Below are positions 24,333 through 35,404 of a stretch of 64,000 bases of DNA, in pieces. Source of the stretch: Brachypodium distachyon (lineage: Eukaryota > Streptophyta > Magnoliopsida > Poales > Poaceae). The stretch is from NCBI RefSeq assembly GCF_000005505.3, contig NC_016131.3, forward strand, positions 49,647,355 to 49,711,354, written 5' to 3'. The position numbers and the translations under genes were made by a program. Numbering within the stretch: position 1 is the stretch's first letter; the number at the start of each line of letters is the position of its first letter. The notes under the pieces are model-generated. The model saw only the letters and a program-made list of their open reading frames with translations. It did not search any database and was not told the origin of the DNA.

Positions 24333-26175
24333 CACTACTCAAAAACACAACATAATTGACGGGTTTTCTCCGCCTGTCACTGATGAATCTTATCAGTAAC
24401 GGGCGCATAAAACCCGTCACTAACCCTCATCATCAGTGGCGGACGTATCATGTCCGTCACTAATAGTCATATCTGAAAAATCGCAAAATTCACCAAAACA
24501 CACATCAGTGGCGGGCTCTGATGACCCTGAGACATTTAAAGATTGAAAAAATCATAACTAATTCATAAAAAACAGAAAAATGTGATTCTTTTTGTTAAAA
24601 TCTTATTTTTTTTCTTGCTTAACATAGTGGAACAATAATATCATATGTTAACATTTGAAAAAATGATCTGCATAGTACAATCTTGTTATTTCTCATAGTT
24701 GAACTTTGGGTTTTAAGCAAATGTTAGAAAAGTTAATTCTTTGGCATGGAGTCCTCTTATGTCTACTATTTGCTAGGAAAATTCAGAAACTTGAATTTTG
24801 ACAAATGTTTAAAAAAAACTTCACAAAATGAACTATCATGTATGATGTTTATGTGTTTCAAGTCAAATGACCAAAGTCACAGCCATGTATATAACATAGT
24901 TCATGATAATGTATTCATTTTTCGTATATAGGTGCATCTTCATGTCAAACAATATTGCCAAAAAGATTTGTAAATGTTAGGTTCAAAAGAAAAATATGAG
25001 TTACCATTTTTTATATGTTATTGTTCATATTTGAGACCATCAGTAATGGATTTTTACCTTTAGACCGCCACTAATGCTCTCTGGATATTTCACTGCTAAT
25101 AAGCACAGATCCGTGTGCTCTCACCCTATTGGCCTAGCGACGAAGGCATCGGATCCACTGGCCCACCTCTTTCTCTTCCCATCCCGAAACTTTTTCTCTC
25201 CTCATCTCCCTCGTTCTCCTCCAGATCTGGCGTCTCCCTTCTCTCTCGCTTCTCTCCTGCGTGGGCGCCCAAGCCTCCGTCCCGATCCCCCTTCTCCCTC
25301 CCTTCTCTCTTCTCCTCCTGCCGCGGGCGCCCAAGCCTCTCCCTTCTCCTCCTGCCGCGGGCGTCCAAGCTACAAGCCCCTTCCCTCTCCTCTTGTAGCA
25401 GGCGCCCAAGCTACTCGAGAAGCTGCAGCAGCGGCGAAGCTTGGCGGCGCCGACGGATCCACCGCCCACGACCTTGCCCGCGGCCGACCCGGGCTTCCTC
25501 GACCCCGCCGCCCTAGGATCCGGCGCCCTCGACCGCGCCAGCCGCCAGATCCGCTTCCCTCGAATCCCGTCGCCGCCGGTACTCTCTCTCTCGCTAGTGC
25601 AGAAGTGATTTTCTATTGTGTGCATCAATCTGGGATTGATTTGGGTACTTGTGGATGTATGCCCCTTCTATCTCTCTCTCTGATTTTTGTACGTGTGGAT
25701 GTGCAACGCAATAATCTGATTTCATTGGTGTAGAAGCAACGGGCAAGAGAAAGGGATTGCAAGAAATTGTGACTTGTTCTTGGTGTAGAAGCAACAGACA
25801 AGAGAAAGGGATTGGAAGAAATTGCGACTAGTCCACGTAGCCCGTCTGTGACTGCCGCCGGCCGAGGCCGGTCTTCTCCGGCCGCCGCTGACGTAGGGCA
25901 CGACGAGCCGGCGTCCGCAGGGTGGGATCTAGGGCAGGCCTGGGGCCTGGCCGTGTTTTTTTTATTTTCTCCGAACTGCATCAGTGGCGGGCGGGTGTGT
26001 GTGACCAACGGTGATGTCTACGACATCAGTAACGGTCGCAGCCACCGTTACTGATGATACCCATCATCAGTAACACGAAGTTAGTAACGGCGGACCCGAC
26101 CGTTACTGATGTTTTTTTTCGACCGTTACTGATGTTCTTTTTCGACCGTTACTGATAAGCATTTATGTAGTAGTG
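24333..26175. mobile_element. Non-autonomous CACTA (En/Spm-type) transposon
   Basis: The element starts CACTACTCAAAAAC and ends GTAGTAGTG, which reads CACTACTAC on the other strand. It is flanked by the 3-bp target duplication ATC (24330-24332 and 26176-26178). Both subterminal regions are dense in short repeats of the CCGTTACTGATG or CATCAGTGGCGGAC type, in opposite orientations, as expected for transposase sites. No transposase is present. The interior holds a GC-rich, repeat-filled segment (about 25110-25600), with GGGCGCCCAAGC recurring about four times, and a tandem duplication near 25735-25830. The GC-rich part may be captured host sequence. The element separates the two ENOD93-like genes. 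Confidence 0.85.
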
Positions 26176-26500
26176 ATCTCTTAACGTGAGCCGTTTGATG
26201 CTTCTATGAACGGCTGTTGGTTTGGTTTTCATTTTGGGAAACAAGTTTGCCATTCTATCGGAAATAAACTGCTCCTGAACATGTGCTATAGACGAAGAAG
26301 TGTTTGCAACTTCGCAAATGTCACACCCACACTTTATTGGTCTTTATTTCAGCTCGAGGAAATGCATGGCATGGCACACATTATACATACGCACGAATTG
26401 ATGATGATACTAGCTCACATCGCTTTCTGAAGCCATACATCTGATGGAATCGCACGCCGGGTTGATGAGATCTAGAGAGTTGGATAGACCGGTGAATTGA

Positions 26501-27084
26501 TCAGTGCCTGAAGAAGGCCCAAGGGCGGGTGCTGGCGGGCGGCGCGCCGGCGCTCTTGAAGGAGGTGTCCTTGAGGTGCTCGGGAGCTTCCTCGAAGGAG
26601 TGCTTCCTGGCCATGGAGAGGATGGTCTTATCGGCGACGATGAAGTATGCCATCCCGGCAACGGTGGAGATGATGAGCGCCTGCCCCGTCGGGTTCAGGT
26701 GCGCCCTCGCCCACGGCAGCATCCTCACGCTCGCCAGCTGAAACAAACACATGCCAACAATTATCTATCAGCTCCTGTACTGTAGTTGAGTAAAAGTTCA
26801 GAGCGATGATCGATCTGGAGTGTGGACATTTGGAGGAAGGGACTCACGGTGGGGACAGCGGCGGCGACGGTGGCGACGGCAGCGGCCTTGGCGCCCGCCA
26901 TTGCAGCCTCTGCAGTAATTCGAAAAACCCAAATCAGCCTCTGCCTTGACACAGGCAGATCGAAAGAACATTGTTGGCCTGAAATGTGTCGATATGGTTA
27001 ATTAGAGGTACTAGTACCTTTGGAGCAGCGCTTTGCGGCGGCGAGCCTCTGGTCGAGGTAGGCGCGGCTCACGGTGGTAGACAT
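26501..27084 (-). CDS. Early nodulin-93 (ENOD93)-like protein, copy B
   Basis: Three exons, 27084-27018, 26909-26848 and 26737-26501, give 121 residues. It keeps the same architecture and exon phases as copy A. The N-terminus is YLDQRLAAAKRCS, the first hydrophobic stretch AGAKAAAVATVAAAVPT, the hallmark ASVRMLPWARAHLNPTGQAL, and the second hydrophobic stretch AYFIVADKTIL. It diverges from copy A mainly at the N-terminal codons and in a shorter tail ending FFRH. Conservation of the hydrophobic segments between copies points to selection on both genes. Confidence 0.85.
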
Positions 27085-27129
27085 GTCGAGATGTGATCGA
27101 TGAGGTGTGTGTCGCTTGTAGTGAAGTGT

Positions 27130-27218
27130 GGCAAGCTAGTAAGTGAGATGAGCAGTGAGAGTGAGAGTGAGATGAGATGAGTTGGGGCAGAGCAATGCCA
27201 AGGTGCTCTGCATTTATA
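27130..27218 (-). promoter_or_regulatory. TATA box and GA-rich leader of ENOD93-like copy B
   Basis: TATAAAT lies at 27212-27218 on the minus strand, 128 bp upstream of the ATG. The transcribed leader between them contains a (TC)-rich tract on the minus strand, seen as repeated GTGAGAGTGAGATGAGATGA on the plus strand at about 27140-27182. Confidence 0.55.
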
Positions 27219-27286
27219 GGTTCCAGGAAACCGCGCGCGCGGGCAGTGGTTCGAAGAGAAGACGATGATATACTGTGGGTAGTTCG

Positions 27287-27640
27287 GCAGACCGTGGTTT
27301 TGGGGCTTGATCGGTGCAGCAGATCGATGATATGCGCAGGTGGCGGAGCCTCGTTGGTCATATACAAAGGAACGCACGTGCCTCTGTCTGATTCTTTTTG
27401 GTGACGGGTTGTGCGCTCGATCCGGTATGTACTGGATAAAGAGGAGACGGTGTGTTTGGCCCGGAGCGTGCACTCGTAGCTCGTAGGACCATGGGTTGTG
27501 TGTGTCAGTGTGCCCGGCCAGGCGCCCTCCATTTGTGTTGGGCGCACCTGGTTTCCGCCCGAATCCGGCCGGCGTCTCTCGGCACTCATCGATCCATCGC
27601 CGATCCAATTACGTGAGCGGTTCGGTTTTGCCGGTGTTGT
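27287..27640. repeat. Upstream segment of ENOD93 copy B, first copy of a direct duplication
   Basis: Several blocks recur in the same order at 28210-28975: GGCAGACCGTGGTTTTGG, then GTTGGTCATAT, then GCCCGAATCCGGC, then CGGCGATCCAATT followed by GAGCGGTT. The second copy is interrupted by the MITE at 28405-28875. Confidence 0.6.
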
Positions 27641-27815
27641 TTCACGCCCACTAAATATTTTGTCTGAACCCCTTTCAGTTTGTTTAACATCACAGACAAA
27701 TTTTATCTGTGTGATATATAGAAAAGACTACTATTTGCATACCACCCGATTGTTTTCTTGAAGAATTTTTCGGGATCTCCTCCTAACATTGAAAAATGTT
27801 GGCCCAGTGAAGTTG

Positions 27816-28065
27816 CACTACAAGAAACACATTGCAATATTTGTTAACCAAGCTGTCTAGTACTAGCTATTATCTCCGTCTGGATTTATAAAGTATGCGC
27901 ATGTTACTAGATCACCGGTTTAATTAACTAAATATAAGTTACATGGCAAAAGGAAGTATCATTAAAAAGTTCAATGTTGCACAAAAAAAAAACCCATTAC
28001 ATTGGTGACAAGAGGCGTCGGGTCGCTATATATTTTTAGCGACTAGAGCGAGCGATCCAGTAGTG
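27816..28065. mobile_element. CACTA-type miniature element
   Basis: It starts CACTACAAGAAAC, the most common terminus of plant CACTA elements, and ends CAGTAGTG. A CGGGTCGCTATATATTTTTAGCGAC hairpin lies near the right end. The flanking trinucleotides (TTG and TGA) do not match, so either an end is misplaced or the element has been altered. Confidence 0.5.
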
Positions 28066-28209
28066 TGAAGTGTCGGTGACAATAGATCAATAATACTCCG
28101 TAACTAATTTTGGACTAGTTATATAACAACCACCCTTTGGTAGCTAAATATCGTATCTCTAGTAGTGTTGAGAGGGGGCAAAATGACTCTCAGTGCACCT
28201 ATGCCCCAC

Positions 28210-28975
28210 AGGCAGACCGTGGTTTTGGCGTTCAGGCAGATCACAGGTGGCGTATCCTGGTTGGTCATATGTAAAGCACAGTGCACGTGACCAGTAATGG
28301 GCTCCAGCACTGGATGAGCCTCTAGCTCTAGCAGGAGCGTGTCTGCGTTGTGAAGTGTGTGAGTGAGTGCTGTGTCAGTAGTTTTGGCCGGTCTCTCACG
28401 TTAGAGTGCAGTAAAGTTCCTTGTATTTGGAGGTGCAGCTCGCTTTAGTCCCTAAACTTAGGATTTGCATCTTTTAATATCTAAATTTGGTTTAAGCGCT
28501 CACTTTCATCCTTAATCACGGACGCGTGCGAATTCAACGCCAAGTCGGACGGTCAACCCTGCCAGCGTGGACAAAGAGAGAGCGCGGAGGTTTCCCGCTC
28601 AGTGTTATTTTTTGCGCATAACCCCTCAATAACTTTCTTATTTCTGCAAATCTGTCCTGCACCTGAAACATATAAACAAATTCCCCACACCTGAAACATA
28701 TAAACAAATCTGTCCATGCTGTCAGGGTTGACCGTCTAACGTGGCGTTGAATTCGCACACGTCCGTGATTAAGGATGAAAGTGAGTGCTTAAGCCAAATT
28801 TAGGGATTAAACTATGCAAATCCTGAGTTTAGGGACTAAATCGAGCTGCGCGCCCAAGTACTGTTACTGCATTTTACTCCTCACTTTAATCTGGCCGCTC
28901 CTGGTTTCTGCCCGAATCCGGCGTCCGCATGGATCGATCGGCGATCCAATTCCGGGAGCGGTTTGGTACCTGCGT
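28210..28975. repeat. Second copy of the duplicated ENOD93 upstream segment, split by a MITE
   Basis: It matches 27287-27640 in block order. The left part ends near 28404 and the right part resumes near 28890 (CCGCTCCTGGTTTCTGCCCGAATCCGGC). The interruption is the long-TIR element described separately. Confidence 0.6.
28405..28875. mobile_element. MITE with about 150-bp terminal inverted repeats (MULE-like)
   Basis: The first 160 bp and last 150 bp are inverted copies. CAGCTCGCTTTAGTCCCTAA matches the complement near 28850, and CACTTTCATCCTTAATCACGG and GAATTCAACGCCA match the complement at 28744-28790. TIRs this long are typical of Mutator-derived MITEs. It has no coding capacity, and the target duplication is unclear. 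Confidence 0.65.
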
Positions 28976-29008
28976 GCTTTCGGCTGATGCGTATCCTCTC
29001 TGCACACC

Positions 29009-29886
29009 GTGAAGTAATTTCTTGTTTTCTTTTTGTAAAAGGTAGGATCCAGAAGGATCCCGATTTTTATTCCATAGTAGTGAACGTAGCACAAAGTACA
29101 GACACAAACACTAAAGACTCTGAATTACAAACAAGTCCCTGGACTTTGCAGAAAAGACCCTGCAAGGGGATGAAGAAACGCAATTGGGTCCTCAACTCCC
29201 AATCGGAGATCTCCTCGCCATCGCCGGGGACTACGCCACTTGGGACGACGAGGCCGTCGCAGCAGGCTTGTGCGACCGCCAGTCAGGAGTTGAACTGCCT
29301 CCAAGTTGGCACTCTGGCCAGGAGATGAAAGGATGGTCACCCTTCGACCAGCAGATGCAGTGGCACGGCAGGAGCCGGCAGCCGATTGCTGGCGCCGAAT
29401 CTCCTCCACGGTAGCCACCGCTGATGAGCTCGACCACAAAAGGGAAGCTTCAACCCTCCTCCTACAACTCACTGAAGAACCACCTCCATGGTGACTACAA
29501 CAGCAAGAGGAGGAGCCAAAAACTTCCTGCAAAGAGAGGACTGTGAGATTATTCTGGAGGTTGTCGACGACCATCTCAGCAGCGACCTGCCATCGATCAC
29601 CGCCGGGATCTCCGTCGCCAAGCGCCGCCGACCGCTACTCGCCCACGTCCACGGACCTCCTCCTAACGGCATATCGCCACGCCCCGGCATCAAGCCGACG
29701 ACCCCTAAGGGGAACCTAGCAAGTACGGAGCACCGAGCACCTCCCCCATCCCCTTTTCGACCGGCCTCGCCGCCGGCAAGGGGCTGGGATCGGGCCGGGC
29801 TCCAGTCTAGATCTAGGGTTTGTTCTCTGAACAGTAGGGAGGGGAGGGGAGAGGAGAGAGAGGGGGGGGGGTGAAGTAATTTCTTG
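29009..29886 (-). mobile_element. Retroposon (LINE/SINE-type) with perfect 16-bp target duplication
   Basis: The 16-mer GTGAAGTAATTTCTTG occurs exactly at 29009-29024 and at 29871-29886. The 846 bp between them therefore look like one insertion. The long target duplication and an A-rich 3' end (CTTTTACAAAAAGAAAA on the minus strand at the left edge) point to target-primed reverse transcription, with the element on the minus strand. Its 5' end at the right is C-rich and followed by an AAACCCTAGATCTAG leader. I see no reverse transcriptase, so it is an internally deleted LINE, a SINE, or a retroposed transcript. Confidence 0.65.
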
Positions 29887-30584
29887 TGAGGTGACTTATC
29901 TAATTACTTCGAGGGGTCTTCAAAATCGGATTGGACTCGATCCGTGAAAACCAGCCAGCAATCAGTAACGACTTGTTTAGCAACCCTTACACACAAATTC
30001 TCAGATAAAATGAAATGAATTTTTAAATAGGATTTCGTTTCGTAGAATTTAAATTCTGAATTTAAAAATCATGTTGGTTGTCACGTGAATTTGTAGAATG
30101 AAAAAAATATTCAGAGAAATTATATGTATATTGTGATTCTATGGAATTTCTTATTAAATTCCTGCTCTAAATTTCGTGTCTGCGAAACAAGTTGTTAGTT
30201 TATTTGCCATTAGCAGTTGCAAACCTTTAAAGCTAGTAAAAAAATGAAAATGGCAAGATACTCACATGTTTACCTTTTTTTTTTTTTGCTTTTTCTAGAG
30301 GTCCTTTGTTTTTGCTATGTTGGGATTAATGAAATGGCAAAAAAGAAAAGGAGAGATACATAAGCCCACCACGTGATGGCGTGAGCCGCCGCAAAGACAC
30401 AAGCCCAAAAGTTAATCGACCTTCGTCGCCATCCTGCCTCCTGCTTGCGGCAATGGCGATCACATCAAACCATTAACCATCCTTCCCTCAAAAAATAAAA
30501 TAAATGAAACCATCCTAGCTGACCGCCGCCATTTATAGTCGGGCGGGCTCTCTCAAAGCATGTTGGATACGGATGCCTAAAAGT
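29887..30584. other. Intergenic, no gene recognised
   Basis: AT-rich sequence with a short poly-T run near 30278. I see no domain, splice pattern or transposon end of its own. Confidence 0.5.
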
Positions 30585-30640
30585 TACTCTCTCTAATTCT
30601 AAATTCTTGACTCAAATTTATCCAAATATTCTATCTCTCA
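30585..30640. mobile_element. Left half of a Stowaway MITE
   Basis: TACTCTCTCTAATTCTAAATTCTTGACTCAAATTTATCCAAATA matches one end of the grass Stowaway seen at 14852-14964. The other end of such an element is at about 35355-35404, on the far side of the MULE. Confidence 0.55.
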
Positions 30641-31135
30641 TCTTTCAAGCTGGTTGAATGGATTATAGAAGGTACAAGATGTACTTCCATTCCTTTACCT
30701 ATTCCTGTTTAGCTGCTTCTGTGCTTATTGAATAATCTGTGCTTGTTTAGCGGGCTTCTGTCATTCTCATAGGTTTCTTAAGTCAGATGTTTGCATAATC
30801 AATGATGTAGTAGTAATATTTATATTTGACTATCTCTGTTTGGGAATCAGTGTCGGGTACATGGAAGACAGATATATGAAAGGGGAAAGTTTAGCGTATC
30901 TATTCTTAAATGGCGAAGTATCCAGTGAAAATGGCTTTTCAGTGCAAAAGTGAAAATTTCCGTCGTGAGCCGTTGGATCCAAATCGTGCGATGCGGAGCA
31001 AACCTGGTGGAACTAATCGGCCACTTAAACCCGTTTTGCACTTAACCCCCGGCAAAATCACCGGATCGGACTTTCCCCCTGCCAATTCCTATTCCATCGT
31101 TTCGATCGCTGAACGCATCGTCTTCAGGGCCAGCC

Positions 31136-33984
31136 ATGGAGAATCCTGCAGCCGGCCCTCAACCACCGCTGGCTGCACGCCCTGGACGAGCAGCAGCAGC
31201 CGCCTGCCCTAGACCATCGCTTCCGTCAGCCCCGGCTGTGAGCCACCGGCCTCCACTGGACTCGGTCGTGAACCACCGTCCTCCACCCACCATGAATCTA
31301 CCTGACGAGCACGCACCACTGCGGCCCGTCGTAATCAGCGGCCTCGCTGCTCCTCAGTCCCCAACCACGCACCCGCCTCCTCGTAGCCCTGCCCAGGTAA
31401 CAAATTATTAATCGATCGAGGTATCGCCGCCTCATTGATCTCTATTGCTGCAATTGATGCAAACTAATCATACCCCTTCTATTCTTCCTCGTAGCTTGGT
31501 TCTGATTTGGCTTTGCAAACACATCTTTGTGATGAGGGAGGGCGCAATTATACGGAAATACAACCTCCCCCGATCAATCTGGATAGCTTCAGTACACCAA
31601 AAAAGAGAGCTACAATCGGCCCAATTTGTGTGAGTATCATTATTACCACAATTTTGTTTGAATTTCTCTAACAATTAGTAACTTGTATGACAAATTGGTG
31701 TTGTAATTTTTAGGCTTCATCATGTACACCTGAATGTGATGAAAACTTGAAGCCCGCTGTAGGTATGGCTTTTGACAATATGGAAGAAGTCGAGGAGTTC
31801 TACAAGGCATATGCACACAATGTAGGATTTTCAGTTCGAATTGGACAGAAGAGGACTGTAGATAACGTTGTAGTCTGGAGGCGTTTTCTTTGTGGCAAAT
31901 CAGGTTTTCGAAGAAATAATGAGGAGGAACCCAAGAAGGAGTTGAATGGAGAGAAGAAAGGTGACGAGAAGAAAAGAACACATGCAAGAAAGATCACAAG
32001 ATGTGGTTGCGAGGCCATGATAACCGTGAAGCGTATGAAAGATGGCAAATACGCGGTATCATATTTTCATGAAGAACACACCCATGAATTTGTCACACCT
32101 AGGAAGCAACATTTAATCAAGTCTAACCGACAAGTCAGTGATAAGGCCAAGGACACACTATTCACATGCCACGCAGCTAGCATTGGAACAGCTGGGGCCT
32201 TTAGATTGCTTCGTGTTGGTGAGGGCGGTTTTGAGTTCGTGGGGTGCACAAAGAGAGACCTGCAGAATTATCATCGTGACATGAGAAGTACTTTCAAGGA
32301 TTCAGATGCTCAAATGTTCATTGACAACCTCAGGAAGAGGCAGGAAATCAACCCAGGATTCTTCTTTGAGTATGTTTTGGATGATAAAAACTGGTTGACA
32401 CATGTGTTTTGGGCTGATGCTTGTTGCAGAAAGAATTATGCTTTATTTGGAGAGATGGTGTCTTTCGACTCTACATATAGTACCAACCAATACGGCATGA
32501 TTTTTTGCCCATTCACAGGAATAAACCATCACATGGCATCTGTTTTTTATGGTGCCGCCTTGATTGTTAATGAGACGATAGAGTCGTATAAATGGGTGTT
32601 TCAGACATTCTTAAAAGCAATGGATGGTGCAGCACCTAGACTCATCGTAACTGATGAAGACCAAAGCATGAAGATTGCAATTGAAGATGTTATGCATAAC
32701 ACTGTCCATAGGTTATGCATGTGGCACATAATGAGAAAGCTTCCGGAAAAGGTTGGTCCTCCGCTGAGAGAGGATGAACATTTCTATAGTACCATTAACT
32801 CATGTGTATGGGGCTCTGAAAACCCGACTGAATTTGAGGCAAAATGGTCTTCCATGATTTCTGAATTTGGTCTAGAGGACAACACATGGTTTTCTAGGAG
32901 ATATGAACTTCGTGAATCTTGGATACCGGCCTACTTCAGAGGTGTATTCTTGGGTGAGATTCTAAGAACCACTTCAAGGTCAGAGAGTGCTAACTCGTTT
33001 TTCAACCATTTTATTGGTTACAAACATGCTTTGGTCGAGTTTTGGATTAGGATTGGTACAGCTCTAGAAGAACAACGCCAGAATGAACTCAAGGCTGACC
33101 ATGAATGCCTCAATTCTATGCCTCCACTGATTACATCCTGGGAGATCGAGAAGCATGCTAGCCTGTTCTTCACTCATGCATTTTTCTCATCTTTTCAAAA
33201 GGAGGTGCGTGCATCTAGAGATCATTGCTTGATTGAAAACATATCACAAGAAGGTGATGTGAGAACCACGATAATAGGTGGTGCCCGCTCTTTCAAGTCT
33301 CGAGAAGTTCAATTCAACACAACATCCAAGAGTGCTCGTTGCTCTTGCATGCTATTTGAGACACGTGGAATTCCATGCCGACATATCATCATGGTTCTGA
33401 GAGGTGCAAAGATGAGTGAGCTCCCTAGCCATTTTATTTTGGATAGATGGAAGAAAACGGTTAACAGGAGGGTAGTATATGATAGCTCTGGAAACTTGCT
33501 AGAAGAGAATGAAAGTAGTTCCTTAGATTTGGCAAAGCGGAAAATGGTTTCCGAGATACACCAAACATTGGATGACACAATCAGGTTGGCCGAACAATCT
33601 CCTGAAGAATTGGAAGCATTAAGAAACCTTCTTGTGGACATGAAAAGAAATGTGTCTCAAAGGATTGCCACCAATCGTCCTAGTAGACAAGATGAGTTCG
33701 AGACATATATTGGTTGTACTATGCCTAATCAAGTTGAAATTCATCCACCAACTGATGTCCGCACAAAGGGGAGATGCAAAAGAATTAAGGGACACTTAGA
33801 CAAGGGTGGGCATCAAAATAAGGATGGGGAAGCGAAGAAAACTAAGGATGGAGAGGAGAATAAAAACAAGGTTGGAGAGGCGAAGAAAAATAGTGGTGGA
33901 CAAAAAAAGAAAATTCCTAGAACATGCAAGAAATGTAGGCAAGTCGGCTTCCATGACAGCCGTAATTGTCCTAACAACAACTAA
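31136..33984 (+). CDS. MULE transposase, FAR1/MuDR type
   Basis: Exons 31136-31396, 31495-31629 and 31714-33984 join in phase to 888 residues. The first 87 residues are proline/alanine-rich. From residue 150 comes a FAR1-type DNA-binding region with a CxC-HxH zinc pattern (RCGCEA..HEEHTHEF), then the MULE transposase core. Catalytic DDE candidates are the aspartate in SFDSTY, the aspartate in VTDEDQ and the glutamate in RSESAN. A SWIM zinc finger follows (CSC..CRHI), and near the end there is a CCHC-like knuckle (CKKC..H..NC). FAR1 and FHY3 light-signalling factors were domesticated from this family. The long TIRs either side show this copy is still a transposon gene. Start 31136 is preferred because exons 1 and 2 have good splice sites; the alternative Met at residue 150 would lose little of the conserved core. 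Confidence 0.82.
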
Positions 33985-34354
33985 GAATACGTCAGGTACT
34001 TGCCATTCCAGAAAAAATATTTTTCTTCGAAAAATTATGAACTATACTCATCACCATACTTATTTGTTCATGTGAAATTGCAGATTCTGTTGATGCTCGA
34101 CCATATTTCTGAGTTCAGAAATTTTATGATGCATTTCTTGGAGGCAACCTGCCGGTCAATCTCATGTGTTGCGTGATTTTTAGATGGGCTTGTAGTTCTT
34201 CTTAGAGCTGTCCAGTTGTTTATTTTCTGAAACTATGTAAGAAGGGATCTCATGTAAGAATTCTGTTTTGTCAATTGAATTACAGAAGATGATGCCCAGG
34301 CCATGTTTGCATTATAAAAGGTGAAATGACAAATGTGATCATTTTTATGCTGTG

Positions 34355-34735
34355 TTTATGTCAATAGACTTACATGAAACTGAAACAAGTACCAGGTAAA
34401 ACTGAAACTGGAACTAGCTTTTATGTCAATAGACTTGCATGAAACTGAAACAAGTTCCAGGTAAAACTGAAACTGGGACTAGCTCCAGGTTAATTTGCCT
34501 GTACAAAATTACTTCAATTTCAATACAAATACTACTCCAATCTCCAGAATTTCAATCTGTACAAACACAACCAGAGAAAAACATTTTGCCTCGGGATAGC
34601 TCCAGGTCAATTTGCCTGTACAAAACTACTTCAATATCAATCTGTACAAAGTGATTTGCCTGTACAACACTACTCCAATCTCCAGAATTTCAATCTGTAC
34701 AAACACAACCAAAGAAAAACATTTTGCCTCATGAT
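34355..34735. repeat. Local tandem duplications inside the MULE 3' region
   Basis: A 64-bp unit beginning TATGTCAATAGACTTACATG is repeated directly (about 34357 and 34421). A longer unit beginning AGCTCCAGGTTAATTTGCCTG, containing CTCCAATCTCCAGAATTTCAA, is repeated at about 34480-34590 and 34600-34730. The unit is non-coding. Confidence 0.6.
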
Positions 34736-34889
34736 ACTACTGCCTGCAGATCCACCACTCAAATACAGTACAGGACAGCAAAATTACAGATAACACTTTG
34801 TTCTTCAGGTACAGGAAAACAACTGGGTATCCGTCGCATCAAGGCAACACCGCGGCCGCCGGGTCTTCGTCGCGTGGGTGCAGCGCGAG

Positions 34890-34990
34890 CCGCGAGGTCG
34901 CCGTGGAGGAGTTCCTCGTTGCAGAGGTTGCCGTGGAGGAGGTCGTCGCTGCTGAGGTCGCCGTGGAGGAGGTCGCCGTCGCACGGGCCA
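34890..34990. repeat. GC-rich minisatellite near the MULE right TIR
   Basis: Three imperfect units of the type TCGCCGTGGAGGAGGTCGTC with intervening GCTGAGG or GCAGAGG. The unit length is a multiple of three, so frames stay open on both strands, but no known domain results. Confidence 0.55.
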
Positions 34991-35354
34991 TCTCCTTCGT
35001 GGAAGTCGCCGTCGCCCGGTTGGAGACCAGAGAACACCGCGCGCTGCCTGGTCGAGGGCTGGTCGAGGCTGCCGGTCCAGGGAGGGCGGACGACGCTGTC
35101 GAGGACGGGCGGCCGGCGTTGGCGATTGCAGGCGACGCTGCACAACAATGGGGAATTTTGAGATGAATTGGCACGGGGGAAAGTCCGATCCGGTGATTTT
35201 GCCCGGGGGTTAAGTGCAAAACGGGTTTAAGTGGCCGATTAGTTCCACCAGGTTTGATCCGCATCGCATGATCTGGATCCAACGGCCCACGACGGAAATT
35301 TTCACATTTGCACTGAAAAGCCATTTTCATCGGATACTTCGCCTTCTTAAATAG

Positions 35355-35404
35355 AGTATAGATACATGTTATATTTCGACAACAATTTAGAATTGGAGGG
35401 AGTA
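35355..35404. mobile_element. Right half of a Stowaway MITE
   Basis: GATACATGTTATATTTCGACAACAATTTAGAATTGGAGGGAGTA is the complement of the left end of grass Stowaway elements. It directly follows the MULE right TIR and completes the half-element at 30585-30640. Confidence 0.55.

Larger units (their letters stand above)
30905..35350 (+). mobile_element. Mutator-like element (MULE) with long TIRs and intact transposase
   Basis: Terminal inverted repeats of about 185 bp lie at 30905-31090 and 35164-35350. Examples of matching blocks are GGCGAAGTATCC, CACTTAAACCCGTTTTGCAC and GGATCGGACTTTCCCC. The arms differ at only a few positions. Between them is a three-exon transposase gene with no stop or frameshift. 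The 3' part of the element (34350-35160) is non-coding and has tandem repeats. The exact outer ends and a 9-bp target duplication could not be fixed by eye. All parts needed for autonomy are visible. Confidence 0.8.

Noticed and set aside
27816..28065. A CACTA element with matched target duplication at these ends
   Set aside because: The termini fit, but the flanking triplets TTG and TGA differ, so a clean insertion cannot be claimed. Kept as a lower-confidence element.
31136..33984. Domesticated FAR1/FHY3-type transcription factor instead of a transposase
   Set aside because: Long, well-matched terminal inverted repeats flank the gene and the catalytic residues are kept, so it is part of a transposon.
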